Assembly (NCBI RefSeq): GCF_015680705.1
Contig: NZ_JADNYP010000009.1
Span: forward strand, 1-64,000
DNA length: 64,000 bases
DNA from: Pseudomonas fulva
Lineage (GTDB): Bacteria > Pseudomonadota > Gammaproteobacteria > Pseudomonadales > Pseudomonadaceae
Reading direction: 5' to 3'
The translations under genes were made by a program, and so were the position numbers. The first letter of the stretch is position 1, and each line of letters opens with the position of its first letter. Below are positions 63,527 to 64,000 of this stretch, in pieces. The notes under the pieces were generated by a model. That model did no database searches. It was not told the origin of the DNA and saw nothing but the letters and a program-made list of their open reading frames with translations.

Positions 63527-64000
63527 CTACCCCAGAAACAACCGATAAGCCGGATTCTCCGTTTCGTCCCAATAGCGATACCCCATCGCTTCCAGCGCCC
63601 GGGCGAATCCAGCCTGCTCATGCTCGGGCACTTGCAGCGCCGCGAGCACCCGGGCGTGGGCCGCGCCATGGTTGCGGTAGTGGAACAGGCTGATGTTCCA
63701 GTGCTCGCCCAACTGCTCCAGAAAGCCCAGCAGAGCACCGGGCCGCTCGGCGAACTCGAAGCGCAGCACGCGTTCCTCGGTGCCCGGCGCGGCGTGACCA
63801 CCCACCGTATGGCGGATATGCAGTTTGGCCAGTTCATTGTCGGTCAGGTCCAGCGCCTGGTAACCCAGTGCCGCCAGAGCGCCGAGCAGACGTACACGCG
63901 GATCGGTCTGGGGGTGGGTCTGCACGCCGACGAACAGTTGCGCTTGCTTGCCGGGTTGGCAGCGGTAGTTGAACTCGGTGATCTGCCGCTTGCCCAGGGC
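63527..64000 (-). CDS. ilvA: Threonine ammonia-lyase (IlvA), C-terminal part
   Basis: The visible 157 codons (partial) cover the C-terminal regulatory region with ACT-like repeats: ITEFNYRCQPGKQAQLFVGVQ, then ELAKLHIRHTVGG, RVLRFEFAERPGALLGFLEQL and a final YRLFLG. This domain binds isoleucine or valine for feedback control of threonine deamination. The catalytic PLP domain lies beyond the window's right edge. The stop is at 63527-63529. Confidence 0.88.
   Translation of the reverse strand, partial: ALGKRQITEFNYRCQPGKQAQLFVGVQTHPQTDPRVRLLGALAALGYQALDLTDNELAKLHIRHTVGGHAAPGTEERVLRFEFAERPGALLGFLEQLGEHWNISLFHYRNHGAAHARVLAALQVPEHEQAGFARALEAMGYRYWDETENPAYRLFLG

Overview
The window is chromosomal DNA of a GC-rich gammaproteobacterium. 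Gene content and order point to the Pseudomonas putida group: a pedF/pedE PQQ-alcohol oxidation locus with its response regulators, an hbdH-aacS ketone-body module, a curli (csg) operon, small parvulins, ybiT, nspC and ppnN, plus short GGCCGC-type REP sequences. The species is inferred from gene content, not from an rRNA gene or a database match.

Layout. 1-2080 is a decayed accessory edge: a complete PrlF-YhaV toxin-antitoxin pair with a palindrome inside its promoter, then fragments of a metC-like gene, an MFS transporter and an IS200/IS605 tnpB. 2078-6694 has a GAF-PAS histidine kinase, a LysR regulator divergent from a TehA/SLAC1-type transporter, and two small unknown genes. 6844-13466 is a tightly coupled four-gene metal-uptake operon on the minus strand (TonB-dependent receptor, exported CobN-like chelatase, ExbB-like and DUF2149 proteins) with a Zur-box-like palindrome upstream. 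13916-22344 holds a second PBP2, the ped locus (cytochrome c550, Ca-type PQQ alcohol dehydrogenase, pentapeptide protein, two LuxR-type response regulators), and a DAHP synthase preceded by an attenuator with two aromatic-rich leader peptides. 22642-26273 holds 3-hydroxybutyrate dehydrogenase and acetoacetyl-CoA synthetase, flanked by two small parvulins. 26415-35026 holds an autotransporter, two RhtB/LysE exporters around an AraC regulator, a DUF3016 protein, a nitrilase-family hydrolase, Ogt and YbiT.

35169-36090 is a graveyard of dam, hicB and IS256 fragments. 36214-40910 has an OPT transporter, a dispersed inverted-repeat element, a small membrane protein, a third RhtB exporter and an MFS transporter. 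41201-45127 is a csgE-F-A-G-B-C curli operon. 45441-49322 is a catabolic cassette: an amidohydrolase, an MFS transporter, and a single ORF fusing a GntR/FCD regulator to a second amidohydrolase. 49528-54154 is an accessory patch of small stress-type proteins (DUF2188 twice, PepSY, DUF2945), with an AEC transporter and LysR regulator lying between the two DUF2188 copies.

54429-63427 holds nspC and the carboxynorspermidine synthase gene, a serine acetyltransferase interrupted by a stop at codon 6, a PoxB-like TPP enzyme, a TreS-like GH13 enzyme and ppnN. The window ends inside ilvA.

The most unusual items are the regulator-enzyme fusion with its own internal ribosome-binding site, the Zur-type CobN operon, the double-leader attenuator upstream of DAHP synthase, and the early nonsense codon in the acetyltransferase gene.
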